Source: Roseiarcus sp049514155 (GTDB lineage Bacteria > Pseudomonadota > Alphaproteobacteria > Rhizobiales > Beijerinckiaceae). From it: 15,453 bases of DNA. The DNA lies in contig NZ_JBEKVH010000097.1 in the NCBI RefSeq assembly GCF_049514155.1, forward strand, positions 1 to 15,453, in the 5' to 3' direction. Position 1 is the first letter of the stretch; each line of letters begins with the position of its first letter. Made by a program: the position numbers and the translations under genes. The notes beneath the pieces are model-generated. The model was not told the DNA's origin, did no database searches, and was given only the letters and a program-made list of their open reading frames with translations. Of the stretch, positions 6,853 to 14,403 are shown piece by piece.

Positions 6853-7581
6853 TCAGCCGCCCCCGCCGGCCGGGGCCTCGAGAAACCGGATCTCGCCCGC
6901 CGCCGCGCTCGCCGCGCGTCGCGCTTCGCCGATCGTCGGGGCGTCGGCTTCGGTTGCGTCGGGCGGAATCGCCGGCGTCAGCGCGCCGAGTTCGGCCCGC
7001 CGCGTCGCGCCGAGCGGCGCCGCATCGACCGGCGTGAACGCCTCGGCGCCGTAGGGCGCGCCGCCGCCGCCGCCGCGGAAGACGACGACCCCGTCGGCGG
7101 TCATCACCGCGTCGCCGCTCTTCAACGTCGGGTCGCGCCAATAGGCGAGTCCCGGCTCGCCGGCGCGGCGGCAGCCGCAGGCTGGCGCGGCGGCGGAGCG
7201 ATAGCGAAAGGCGGCGGGCAAGGCGGAGTAGGGTTCGCCGCGGGCATTGGCGGCATCCTCGATCCGGTCGGAATGGGCGGGCAGGAAATAGAGCGCGACG
7301 CCCGCCGAGGGACACAGAGCGCGACAGACGGCCTCTGCGTCCGTCTCCGCGGTCAGTCCGGCGGAAGCAGGAACGGGAAAGAAGTAACCGTCGCACAGCC
7401 TCACGCAGACCGGCTGCGGCGCGGGGCCAGGCGTAGGGACCGCTCGCGACGCCGGAGCGCGCGGCGCGACCAACGGCGCCAGTTCGAATCCGCCCGCGAT
7501 CCCGCGCTCGCCCGCCGCAGCGCCGTGCGGCGCCGAGACGAGCGCGAACGCGACAATGAAGGCGACGCCTCTGACGGCCAC
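6853..7581 (-). CDS. DUF2865 domain-containing secreted protein
   Basis: The 242-residue protein has a signal peptide (cut near AAA-G, residue 23), then a Pro/Ala-rich stretch. A DUF2865-like core spans about residues 57-175, with CVRLCDGYFFPV (Cys59, Cys63), AVCRALCPSAGVALYFL (Cys86, Cys90), IEDAANARGEPYSALPAAFRYR, CGC (135-137), and TLKSGDAVMTADGVVVFRG. The six cysteines suggest disulfides in the periplasm. The family is largely restricted to Hyphomicrobiales and its function is unknown. The C-terminal ~65 residues are Ala-rich and unmatched. The start is GTG at 7581, supported by GGAG eight bases upstream and by the signal peptide starting there; no suitable ATG lies nearby. Confidence 0.85.
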   Translation of the reverse strand: MAVRGVAFIVAFALVSAPHGAAAGERGIAGGFELAPLVAPRAPASRAVPTPGPAPQPVCVRLCDGYFFPVPASAGLTAETDAEAVCRALCPSAGVALYFLPAHSDRIEDAANARGEPYSALPAAFRYRSAAAPACGCRRAGEPGLAYWRDPTLKSGDAVMTADGVVVFRGGGGGAPYGAEAFTPVDAAPLGATRRAELGALTPAIPPDATEADAPTIGEARRAASAAAGEIRFLEAPAGGGG

Positions 7582-7627
7582 GCGCGACGCTCCACGGCTT
7601 GCCGCCGGGCGCGGCGCGCCCGATTGG

Positions 7628-7642
7628 CTAACAAAGCGTTAA
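7628..7642 (-). promoter_or_regulatory. Possible CtrA-type box upstream of the DUF2865 gene
   Basis: On the minus strand TTAA-CGCTTTG-TTAG resembles the alphaproteobacterial CtrA full site TTAA-N7-TTAA with one mismatch. It lies 46 bp upstream of the GTG start. One site near a gene of unknown function is weak evidence, and the AT-rich run might simply be part of a promoter. Confidence 0.22.
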
Positions 7643-7772
7643 AGGGGTCGGGCGGGTTGAAGCAATTGGATGCGCGCCGCTTGGTTAGCGGGCAGCCGCG
7701 CAAAAGCTCGCTCTCCACGCCAGGAATCGCGTCTATCCCTATGAAGCAGAGTAAGAAAACGGCCGCCGCGCC

Positions 7773-8693
7773 TCAGCTCGGCCAGCTCGCGCCGCGCGCG
7801 TTGACGTAGATTGCGTATAGCGAACTCGTCGCGCAGATGTAGAGGCGATTGCGTTTGGGGCCGCCAAAGCAGACGTTGGCCGTCACTTCCGGAACCTTGA
7901 TCTTGCCGATGAGGGTCGCGTCGGGCGCGTAGACATGCACGCCATCCGCGGCCGAGGTCCAGACGTGGCCCTTTGCGTCGACGCGGAAGCCGTCGAACAG
8001 GCCGGCGGTGGATTCGGCGAACAATCTGGCCGGGCCGAGCGAGCGGCCGTCGGCGCCGACTTCGGCGACGCGGATATGGCGTGGGCCGTTCCTGAGGTGG
8101 GAAGCGCCGGTGTCGGCGATGTAGAGCAGCTTCTCGTCGGGCGAAAAGGCGAGGCCATTGGGCTTGACGAAATCGGTCGCCGCCGCCGTGACCGCGCCGC
8201 CCTCGGGATCAATGCGATAGACGTGGCTGGCGCCGATCTCCTGCGGCGCGGCGTCGCCTTCGTATTCGGAGTCGATGCCGTAGGTCGGATCGCTGAACCA
8301 GATCGAGCCGTCCGACTTCACCACCACGTCGTTGGGCGAGTTGAGGCGTTTGCCCTCGAAGCGGTCGGCGAGCACGCGGCGCGTTCCGTCATGTTCGATG
8401 CGCGAGACGCAGCGCGTGCGATGTTCGCAGCAGACGAGCCGCCCCTCGCGATCGACGCTGTGGCCGTTGTGGTTGTCGGCCGGCGAAAGGAAGACCGAGA
8501 CTGCGCCGCTGGTCTCGTCGTAGCGCAGCACCCGGTTGTTGGGGATGTCCGACCAGACGAGATGCTTGCCCGCCGGCAGGTAGGCGGGTCCCTCCGCCCA
8601 GCGGCAGCCGGCATGGAGCCTTTCGAGGCGGACATTATCGAGGGCGAGCTTGGCGAAGCGATCGTCGAAGATCTCGATTTCCGGCGGATACAT
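7773..8693 (-). CDS. SMP-30/gluconolactonase/LRE family lactonase
   Basis: The 306-residue protein is a six-bladed beta-propeller of the SMP-30 family. The metal-site residues expected from human SMP30 are present: Glu34 in WAEGPAYLP, Asn121 in LNSPNDVVVKSDGSIWFSDPTYG, Asn179 in KPNGLAFSPDEK, and Asp234 in DGFRVDAKGHVW. Members hydrolyse sugar lactones such as gluconolactone, but some act on other lactones, so the substrate is open. No signal peptide is visible. The ATG at 8693 is preferred because it follows GAGGAAACGC; an upstream in-frame start at 8774 would add 27 Arg-rich residues. It lies 96 bp after the RND permease on the same strand, so cotranscription with the pump is possible but not shown. 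No clear terminator follows it. Confidence 0.9.
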   Translation of the reverse strand: MYPPEIEIFDDRFAKLALDNVRLERLHAGCRWAEGPAYLPAGKHLVWSDIPNNRVLRYDETSGAVSVFLSPADNHNGHSVDREGRLVCCEHRTRCVSRIEHDGTRRVLADRFEGKRLNSPNDVVVKSDGSIWFSDPTYGIDSEYEGDAAPQEIGASHVYRIDPEGGAVTAAATDFVKPNGLAFSPDEKLLYIADTGASHLRNGPRHIRVAEVGADGRSLGPARLFAESTAGLFDGFRVDAKGHVWTSAADGVHVYAPDATLIGKIKVPEVTANVCFGGPKRNRLYICATSSLYAIYVNARGASWPS

Positions 8694-8789
8694 GCGTTTC
8701 CTCACGTCCCTGCGGGTTCGTCGATCGCGCCGCCGCGCCTCAGAATGGTTGCGCCTTCGCAATCCGACCGGCAACGCCGGCGCGCCGCC

Positions 8790-11700
8790 TCACTCGGCCG
8801 CTGCAGCCAGCTTCTCGGATGTCGCCGCGGCGGGTTTGCGCACGGTCTGGCGTCGACCGGCGAGCGCGGAGTCGATCTTGTCGAGGTAATAGTAGACGAC
8901 CGGCGTGATGTAGAGCGTCAACAGTTGCGAGACGCACAGGCCGCCGACGATCGCGACGCCGAGCGGCTGGCGCAACTCCGAGCCGGCGCCGGTGCCCAGC
9001 GCGATCGGCAGCGCGCCGAGCAGGGCGGCGAGAGTCGTCATGATGATCGGCCGGAAGCGGATCAGCGCCGCCTCGCGGATCGCCGCCAACGCTTCCATGC
9101 CGCCCTCGCGCCGCCGCTCGAGCGCGAAGTCGACCATCATGATCGCGTTCTTCTTGACGATGCCGATCAGCAGCAGAATGCCGATGATCGCGATCACCGA
9201 CAGGTCCAGGTGGAACCAGCTCAGCGCCAGCAGCGCGCCGATGCCGGCCGACGGCAAGCCCGAGAGGATCGTGATCGGATGGATGTAGCTCTCGTAGAGC
9301 ACGCCGAGCAGGATGTAGATCGTCAGCACCGCCGCCATCAACAGCGCGCCTTGGCCGGCGAGCGCCTGCTCGAACAACTGGGCGTTGCCGGCGAAGCCGG
9401 TGATGATGCTGACCGGCAGGTTGACCTTGCGCTCGACCGTGTGGATGGCCTCGATCGCCTGGCCGAGCGACATGTCGGGCGCGAGATTGAACGAAATCGT
9501 CACCGAGGGCTGCTGCGACTGGCGGTTGATCTGCAGCGGTCCAACCGTGCGCCGCATCGTCGCAACCTCGTCGAGCGGCACGAGCTGGCCGGTCGGCGTC
9601 GAGACCCGAATGCGGCCGAGCGCGCCCGGATCTTCCTGGAATTTGTCGCTCGCCTCGAGGATCACCTCGTAGTCGTCGGCCTCGGTGAAGATGGTCGAGA
9701 TCTGGCGCGTGCCGAAGGCGTCGTAGAGTGCGGTGCGCACCGCATCGGCGGTGATGCCGAAGGCCGCCGCCTTGTCGCGGTCGATGTCGACCCGCCACTG
9801 CGGGTTGTTGATCTGCAGGTCGCTGTTGACGTCGCGCAGGCCGGGTAATTGCGTCATCGCCTGCTCCATCTCCGGCGCCTTGGCGTAGAGCGCGTCGATG
9901 TCGCCGGACTGCAGCGAGTATTGGTATTTGGCGCGGGCGATGCGCCCGCCGGTGAAGTCGAGGTTCTGCACCGGCATCAAGATGGTGCGGATGCCGGGGA
10001 TCGTCGCCGTCGCCGTGCGCAGACGGTTCATCACGACTTCCATCGAGTCGCGCTTGTCCTTGTCCTTCAAGCGCATGAACAGGAAGCCCCGGTTCGTCGC
10101 GCCGCCGAAGCCGACCGCCGAAGTGATCGACGCGACCGCCGGGTCGCTCTCGATCAAATGGCTCACAGCGATCTGCCGCGCCGACATCTCGCGGAAGCTG
10201 GTGTCGGCCTGGGCCTCGGTGATGCCGCGCAGGAAGCTGGTGTCTTCCTCGGGGAAGAAGCCCTTGGGGATCGAAGCGTAGAGCGAGACCGCGATATAGC
10301 CGGTGGCGAAAGTCAGCAACAGCGCGATGAATCGATGGCGCAGGACGAAATCGAGCGAGACGCGATAGGCGGCAAGCAGGCCGTCGACGAAGGAGTCGGA
10401 GAGGCGCGCGAACAGTCCTGCCGCCGCGCCGTGCTTGGGGGCGGAGAGGATTCGCGCGCACAGCATCGGCGTCAGCGTCAGCGAAACGAAGCCGGAGACG
10501 AGGATCGCAACAGTGATCGTCACCGCGAATTCATGAAACACGCGACCGACGACGCCGCTCATCAGCAGCACCGGAATGAACACCGCCACCAGCGAGAAGG
10601 TGATCGACAGGATGGTGAAGGCGATCTCCTTGGATCCCTTGAGCGCCGCGTCGAACGGCCTCATCCCGCTCTCGATGTGACGGGTGATGTTCTCCAGCAT
10701 GACGATCGCGTCGTCGACGACGAAGCCGACCGACAGCGTGATCGCCAGCAGCGAGATGTTGTCGATCGAATAGCCGAACACGTACATGAACGCGCAGGCG
10801 CCGATCAGCGACACCGGCAGCGCCAGGGCTGGGATCAGCGTCGCCGAGGCCGACTTCAAGAAAACGAAGATGACGACGACGACCAGAGAGATCGACAGGC
10901 CGAGGGTCAGCTGCACGTCGTCGATCGATTGGCGGATCGACACCGATCGATCGTTGAGCACTTGCGCCTCGACCGCCGGCGGCAGTTGCGACTGGTAGTA
11001 GGGAATCTTGGCCTTGACGTTGTCGACCACCTCGACGGTGTTGGCGTCCGACTGGCGAAAGACGGCGAGCACGATCGACGGGTCGTGGCCCGACCAGCCA
11101 GCGATCTGCTTGTTCTCGACCGAGTCGTAGACGTTGGCGATCTCGCTCAGTCGCACCGGGGCGCCGTTATGCCAGGCGACGACCAGGTTCTGGTAGTCCG
11201 CCGCGCGAACCATCTGGCCGGTGACGTCGACGGTGACATTCTGGCGCCTGCCGAGCAGCGCCCCGACCGGGGTCGACGAATTGGCGGCGGCGACCGCGGC
11301 GTTGACCTGCTCGAGCGTGAGCCCGCGCGCCGCCGCTGCGTCGGGGTCGACCGCGATGCGCACCGCGAACTTCTGCCGGCCGAACACCAGCACTTGGGCG
11401 ACGCCGGAAATCTGCGAGATCTGGTTGGCGAAGACCTGTTCGGCGTAGTCGTCGACCTGCGACAACGGCAAAGTCTTCGACACCAAGGCGATGAACAGCA
11501 CCGGGCTGTCGGCGGGATTGATCTTCTGGAAGCTCGGCGGCGCGGGGAGCTGCGGCGGCAGTTTGCGCAAGGTCGCCGAGATGTTCGACTGTACGTCGAG
11601 CGCCGCCCCGTCGATGTTGCGATCGAGGTCGAACTGCATGACGATGTTGGTCGTACCTAGCGCCGACGACGAGGTCATCATGTTGATGCCCGGGATCGTC

Positions 11701-11915
11701 GCGAACGCGCGTTCGAGCGGGCCGGCGACCGACGAAGCCATCGTGTCGGGGCTGGCGCCGGGTAGGGAGGCGCTGACCGAGATCGTCGGGAAGTCGACGC
11801 GCGGCAGCGCCGAGACGGGAAGCTGACGATAGCCGAACAGGCCGAAGACCACGAACGAGAGCATCAGCAGGCTGGTCATCACCGGCCGGCGGATGCAGAG
11901 TTCGGGAAGCGTCAT
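8790..11915 (-). CDS. RND multidrug efflux permease, HAE1 family, MdtB/MdtC-like
   Basis: The 1041-residue inner-membrane transporter begins MTLPELCIRRPVMTSLLM, leading into TM1. The opening LPVSALPRVDFPTI-x-V-x-A-x-LPGASPDTMASSV is typical of the MdtB/MdtC (MuxB/MuxC) branch of HAE1 pumps. Proton-relay residues are in place: Asp401-Asp402 in TM4 (SVGFVVDDAIVMLEN) and Lys921-Lys922 in TM10 (GIVKKNAIMMVDF). Two periplasmic porter regions follow TM1 and TM7 as usual, and the length is normal. It works with a periplasmic adaptor, whose gene ends 1 nt upstream, and an outer-membrane factor that is not in this window. E. coli MdtBC needs two permeases; only one is present here, so it probably works as a homotrimer. 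The substrate is unknown: drugs, bile-salt-like or plant compounds, or metabolites. Confidence 0.96.
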   Translation of the reverse strand: MTLPELCIRRPVMTSLLMLSFVVFGLFGYRQLPVSALPRVDFPTISVSASLPGASPDTMASSVAGPLERAFATIPGINMMTSSSALGTTNIVMQFDLDRNIDGAALDVQSNISATLRKLPPQLPAPPSFQKINPADSPVLFIALVSKTLPLSQVDDYAEQVFANQISQISGVAQVLVFGRQKFAVRIAVDPDAAAARGLTLEQVNAAVAAANSSTPVGALLGRRQNVTVDVTGQMVRAADYQNLVVAWHNGAPVRLSEIANVYDSVENKQIAGWSGHDPSIVLAVFRQSDANTVEVVDNVKAKIPYYQSQLPPAVEAQVLNDRSVSIRQSIDDVQLTLGLSISLVVVVIFVFLKSASATLIPALALPVSLIGACAFMYVFGYSIDNISLLAITLSVGFVVDDAIVMLENITRHIESGMRPFDAALKGSKEIAFTILSITFSLVAVFIPVLLMSGVVGRVFHEFAVTITVAILVSGFVSLTLTPMLCARILSAPKHGAAAGLFARLSDSFVDGLLAAYRVSLDFVLRHRFIALLLTFATGYIAVSLYASIPKGFFPEEDTSFLRGITEAQADTSFREMSARQIAVSHLIESDPAVASITSAVGFGGATNRGFLFMRLKDKDKRDSMEVVMNRLRTATATIPGIRTILMPVQNLDFTGGRIARAKYQYSLQSGDIDALYAKAPEMEQAMTQLPGLRDVNSDLQINNPQWRVDIDRDKAAAFGITADAVRTALYDAFGTRQISTIFTEADDYEVILEASDKFQEDPGALGRIRVSTPTGQLVPLDEVATMRRTVGPLQINRQSQQPSVTISFNLAPDMSLGQAIEAIHTVERKVNLPVSIITGFAGNAQLFEQALAGQGALLMAAVLTIYILLGVLYESYIHPITILSGLPSAGIGALLALSWFHLDLSVIAIIGILLLIGIVKKNAIMMVDFALERRREGGMEALAAIREAALIRFRPIIMTTLAALLGALPIALGTGAGSELRQPLGVAIVGGLCVSQLLTLYITPVVYYYLDKIDSALAGRRQTVRKPAAATSEKLAAAAE

Positions 11916-11916
11916 G

Positions 11917-13134
11917 TCAGCTCGCTCCGCCGGCGGCGTTGCGCGCTGCGACTTTGGCGCCTTCGGTGAGCAACAGCGCGCCGTCCACCACCACCGTTTC
12001 GTCGCCGGCGAGGCCCTTAAGGACGATTGTTTCGCCCTCCTGAGTGCGGCCGACCTCGACCGGCTGCAGATGCGCGGCGCCGTCGACGACGGTGAAGACG
12101 TAATTGCCGCTCTGGCCGATCAGCACCGCCTCGCGCGGCACGACGACGGCGTTCGGTTCGGCGCCCATCGTCAGCGTCAGGTCGCACAATTGCCCGGGCC
12201 ACAGGATCTCGTCGGCATTGTCGAAGATCGCGTGCGCGACGATGGTGCCGGTCGTCGGATCGACCGAATTGTCGACCAGCGCGAGCTTGCCCGGCGCATG
12301 CCGCGTCGAACCCTGCGGCGTCGCTTCGACGGTTGCGCCCTCGGCCATCGCCTCGTGCAGGGCCGGCAACAGCGACTGCTGCACCGAGAAGGCGACGTAG
12401 ATCGGCGAAATCTGGTTGATGGTGGCGAAGACGCCGGCGGCGCTGTTGTCGGAGGCCTTGGCGACGTTGCCTTGCTTGATTGCGACGACGCCGACCCGGC
12501 CGGAGATTGGCGCGGTCACCGTATACCAGCCGAGCTGCACCTCGAGGTTCTCGATCGCCGCCTGGTCGGCGAGGATCGCCGCGCGCCCGCTCGCCTCCGC
12601 GGTCCTGGCGTTGTCGAGATTGAGCTGCGGCGTCGCGGCGCGGGCGACGAGATCGGCGTAACGCGTCACGTCGCGCTGAGCCTGTTCGAGCGCAGCCTGG
12701 TCCTTGGCGAGCTGCGCCTTGGCCCCGTCGATCTGGGCCCGCACTTGCCGCGCGTCGAGCTCGATCAGCGTTTCGCCAGCTTTGACCGCCGCTCCGTCAG
12801 CGACCACCACCTTGTCGACCGTCGCGTCGAAATGCGGCCGCAGCGCCACCGAGGCGATCGCCTGCGCCGTGCCGATCTCGTCGAGCTTCCACGGCAGGTC
12901 CTTGCGCGCGGCGTGGCCGACGACGACGACCACGGGCGGCTTCGACGGGGCTGCAGCGTTCGGCGCGGCGACCGCTCCTGCGCCCGATCCGATCGGCAGC
13001 AGCCGATGCAGGCGCATGGCGAGCGGCCCGGCGACTGGCCACAACGCTCCGACCGCGACGGGGTCGTAGGCCGCGTAGAGGCCGGCGACGACAACGGCCG
13101 TCGCGATCAGCGCGGCAAAGCGACGAACTCGCAT
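11917..13134 (-). CDS. RND efflux periplasmic adaptor subunit (membrane fusion protein), MdtA-like
   Basis: The 405-residue adaptor starts with a membrane anchor or uncleaved signal (about residues 6-22), then a Pro/Ala linker. The lipoyl/barrel-sandwich part begins near residue 90 (SVALRPHFDATVDKVVVADGAAVKAGETLIELD). A helical hairpin spans roughly 131-200 (VRAQIDGAKAQLAKDQAALE, then ARTAEASGRAAILADQAAIE). The second lipoyl half (VTAPISGRVG) and the beta-barrel with GTIVAHAIFDN and LWPGQLCDLTL follow. It links the inner-membrane permease to an outer-membrane channel. Its TGA and the permease ATG are 1 nt apart, implying translational coupling. An alternative ATG at 13173 would add 13 residues but sits right against a 14-bp palindrome; 13134 places the anchor at the very N-terminus and is preferred, moderately. 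Confidence 0.93.
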   Translation of the reverse strand: MRVRRFAALIATAVVVAGLYAAYDPVAVGALWPVAGPLAMRLHRLLPIGSGAGAVAAPNAAAPSKPPVVVVVGHAARKDLPWKLDEIGTAQAIASVALRPHFDATVDKVVVADGAAVKAGETLIELDARQVRAQIDGAKAQLAKDQAALEQAQRDVTRYADLVARAATPQLNLDNARTAEASGRAAILADQAAIENLEVQLGWYTVTAPISGRVGVVAIKQGNVAKASDNSAAGVFATINQISPIYVAFSVQQSLLPALHEAMAEGATVEATPQGSTRHAPGKLALVDNSVDPTTGTIVAHAIFDNADEILWPGQLCDLTLTMGAEPNAVVVPREAVLIGQSGNYVFTVVDGAAHLQPVEVGRTQEGETIVLKGLAGDETVVVDGALLLTEGAKVAARNAAGGAS

Positions 13135-13174
13135 CTCGGCTCGATTCCGCGTCCCCAATCCGCCGAGCCACATC

Positions 13175-13188
13175 CCGCCCCGGGGCGG
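13175..13188. repeat. 14-bp perfect palindrome in the efflux operon leader
   Basis: CCGCCCCGGGGCGG is a perfect palindrome 40 bp upstream of the preferred adaptor start. As RNA it would form a GC hairpin only if a few central bases open as a loop. It ends one base before the alternative ATG at 13173 and would mask any ribosome site for it. Confidence 0.35.
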
Positions 13189-13258
13189 AAATCGCGACGG
13201 GACTAGGTCGCCCTTGCGGACCGGTAGAGCGTAAACCCCCGCGCCTCAAGGGTCTATA

Positions 13259-13278
13259 CGCTCACATGGACGTGAGCG
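13259..13278. promoter_or_regulatory. Candidate operator upstream of the RND efflux operon
   Basis: CGCTCAC and GTGAGCG are 7-bp perfect inverted arms around a six-base spacer (ATGGAC on the plus strand). The element lies directly between TATAGA (13253-13258) and TTGACA (13283-13288) read on the minus strand, 125 bp before the adaptor start. A dyad of this size in a promoter region is typical of TetR- or MarR-type repressor sites, which often control RND pumps. No such regulator gene is in this window. Confidence 0.42.
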
Positions 13279-13491
13279 GGCCTGTCAAACGGCCTCGCCG
13301 ACGCTCGCCGCGCCGCCAAAGATCCGACCCGCCGAGGCGCGACCGCCGGACCCTGGGCGCCGGGCGGAGGGACGAACGCGACGCTTGGCGGCATGGAACG
13401 AAGGCGAAGCGCGCGCCTCTACGATCGAGGCGGTTCGCCGCGCCGCGCCGACTCGCCGCCGCGCTGCGTACAACCGTTGCGCGAGCGGAAC

Positions 13492-14313
13492 TCAAGCCGC
13501 GCGGGCCGACTCGCTGCGCAGCCGGCGATACTCGAACTGCACCGCCTCGGGTCCATGGCGGCGCTCGAGGCGTCGGACGATGAAGTGACCGCGCGCCAGG
13601 GTCTGAAAATGTTCGGCGAAGGCGAGATTGACCGCCGCGCCTCCGATCGCGCCGACGATCGGCACAGCCTGGGCGGCGAATTTCTCCCCGGCGACGACGC
13701 CGAACCGCGCGGCGATCTGGGCGATCAGTCGGGCGATGAGCGGCGCGCCTTCGCCGGCGAGGCCGCGCCCGGCGAGAAAGCGCGCGCTTTCGGCGACCGA
13801 GCGGGCGAGCGCCGCCCGCACCGCGAGATAGCCGCCCTCGATCGCCGCCTCGCCGGGTTCGCCGCCGAGCGCGAAGACCTCGAGGCAGGCGAGCGCCCCT
13901 TCCGGTTGCGCGGTATCTTCGCCTTCTTCGCGCGCGATCTGGGCGATCGAGCGCATCAGGATCGCAGTCGAGACCGACAGCTCGACCGCGGTCGCGACGG
14001 GACCGAATGCCCCGCCGATCGCTCCCGAAGCCGCCGCCGCGGCTTTGTGGGCGCCGCGGGCGGCCTTGGCGGGCGAGTCGTGGTCGATGGTTTTCAGCGC
14101 GACGGCGAGAGCGGCCCTGAGCGCGCGTTCAGCGAGGCGGCCGCCCAAACGGCGCAGCGACTGGGGCAGATTGCGGCCGATCGTTTCAACGCTGCGGCCG
14201 AGCCGCTCGGCGAGGCGGGCGGCGAAGCCGCCGCCGTCGAGGCAATGCGCGGCGAAAGCGAGTTCATCGAGCTCGGCGCTCGACAATCGGGACGGCATGA
14301 CGACGACGGTCAA
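13492..14313 (-). CDS. EcsC family protein
   Basis: The 273-residue Ala-rich protein carries EcsC-like patterns: a central GAFGPVATAVELSVSTAILMRSIAQIAREEGED (about 102-133), LEVFALGG (144-151), and a C-terminal VPIVGAIGGAAVNLAFAEHFQTLARGHFIVRRLERRHG (218-254). The family is named after EcsC of Bacillus, encoded beside an ABC transporter, but in alphaproteobacteria its function is unknown; Gly/Ala-rich hydrophobic patches suggest membrane association. The frame opens with TTG at 14313, which has GGAAGG about nine bases upstream; the ATG at 14298 (five residues shorter) has no ribosome site, so TTG is preferred with moderate confidence. It lies 90 bp after uppP on the same strand. Confidence 0.85.
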   Translation of the reverse strand: MTVVVMPSRLSSAELDELAFAAHCLDGGGFAARLAERLGRSVETIGRNLPQSLRRLGGRLAERALRAALAVALKTIDHDSPAKAARGAHKAAAAASGAIGGAFGPVATAVELSVSTAILMRSIAQIAREEGEDTAQPEGALACLEVFALGGEPGEAAIEGGYLAVRAALARSVAESARFLAGRGLAGEGAPLIARLIAQIAARFGVVAGEKFAAQAVPIVGAIGGAAVNLAFAEHFQTLARGHFIVRRLERRHGPEAVQFEYRRLRSESARAA

Positions 14314-14403
14314 GGGACTGCGCCTTCCGGTTCGGTCAGGCCACGGCTTGGCGCCGTCGCCGTCGTCATGTAGGGCGGCGCGCCGCGTTCACCAAGGGCG
14401 GCC

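Larger units (their letters stand above)
13135..13491. other. 357-bp non-coding region between the EcsC gene and the efflux operon
   Basis: No gene is supported here. The short open frames on both strands are Arg/Ala-rich and lack family-like sequence or ribosome sites. The stretch holds the likely 5' leader and control region of the efflux operon, with two palindromes (13175-13188 and 13259-13278), a TTGACA (13283-13288, minus) and a TATAGA (13253-13258, minus). The last two are 24 bp apart, too far to be a normal -35/-10 pair. Confidence 0.5.

Noticed and set aside
7742..7795. A possible terminator after the lactonase gene: GGCCG and CGGCC arms followed by TTTTCTT on the minus strand.
   Set aside because: The stem is only 5 bp with a long loop and lies partly inside the coding region, so it is too weak to call.
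6286..7809. A 507-codon plus-strand open frame across the asmA/DUF2865 region.
   Set aside because: It overlaps two genes with good family matches; its product is Arg/Gly/Ala-rich without domains.
8740..10461. A 573-codon minus-strand frame overlapping the RND permease in another frame.
   Set aside because: It is a same-strand out-of-frame reading of the permease and is Arg/His/Pro-rich without domain features.
7935..11660. Two very long plus-strand open frames (637 and 603 codons, abutting at 9848/9849) opposite the lactonase and RND permease genes.
   Set aside because: The products are Arg/Asp/Gly-rich low-complexity sequence with no domain pattern, and both lie wholly antisense to secure genes. 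GC-rich third positions remove stop codons from this antisense frame.
13262..13588. Several short open frames on both strands in the leader region of the efflux operon.
   Set aside because: All are Arg/Ala-rich, mutually overlapping and lack ribosome sites; none resembles a known small protein.
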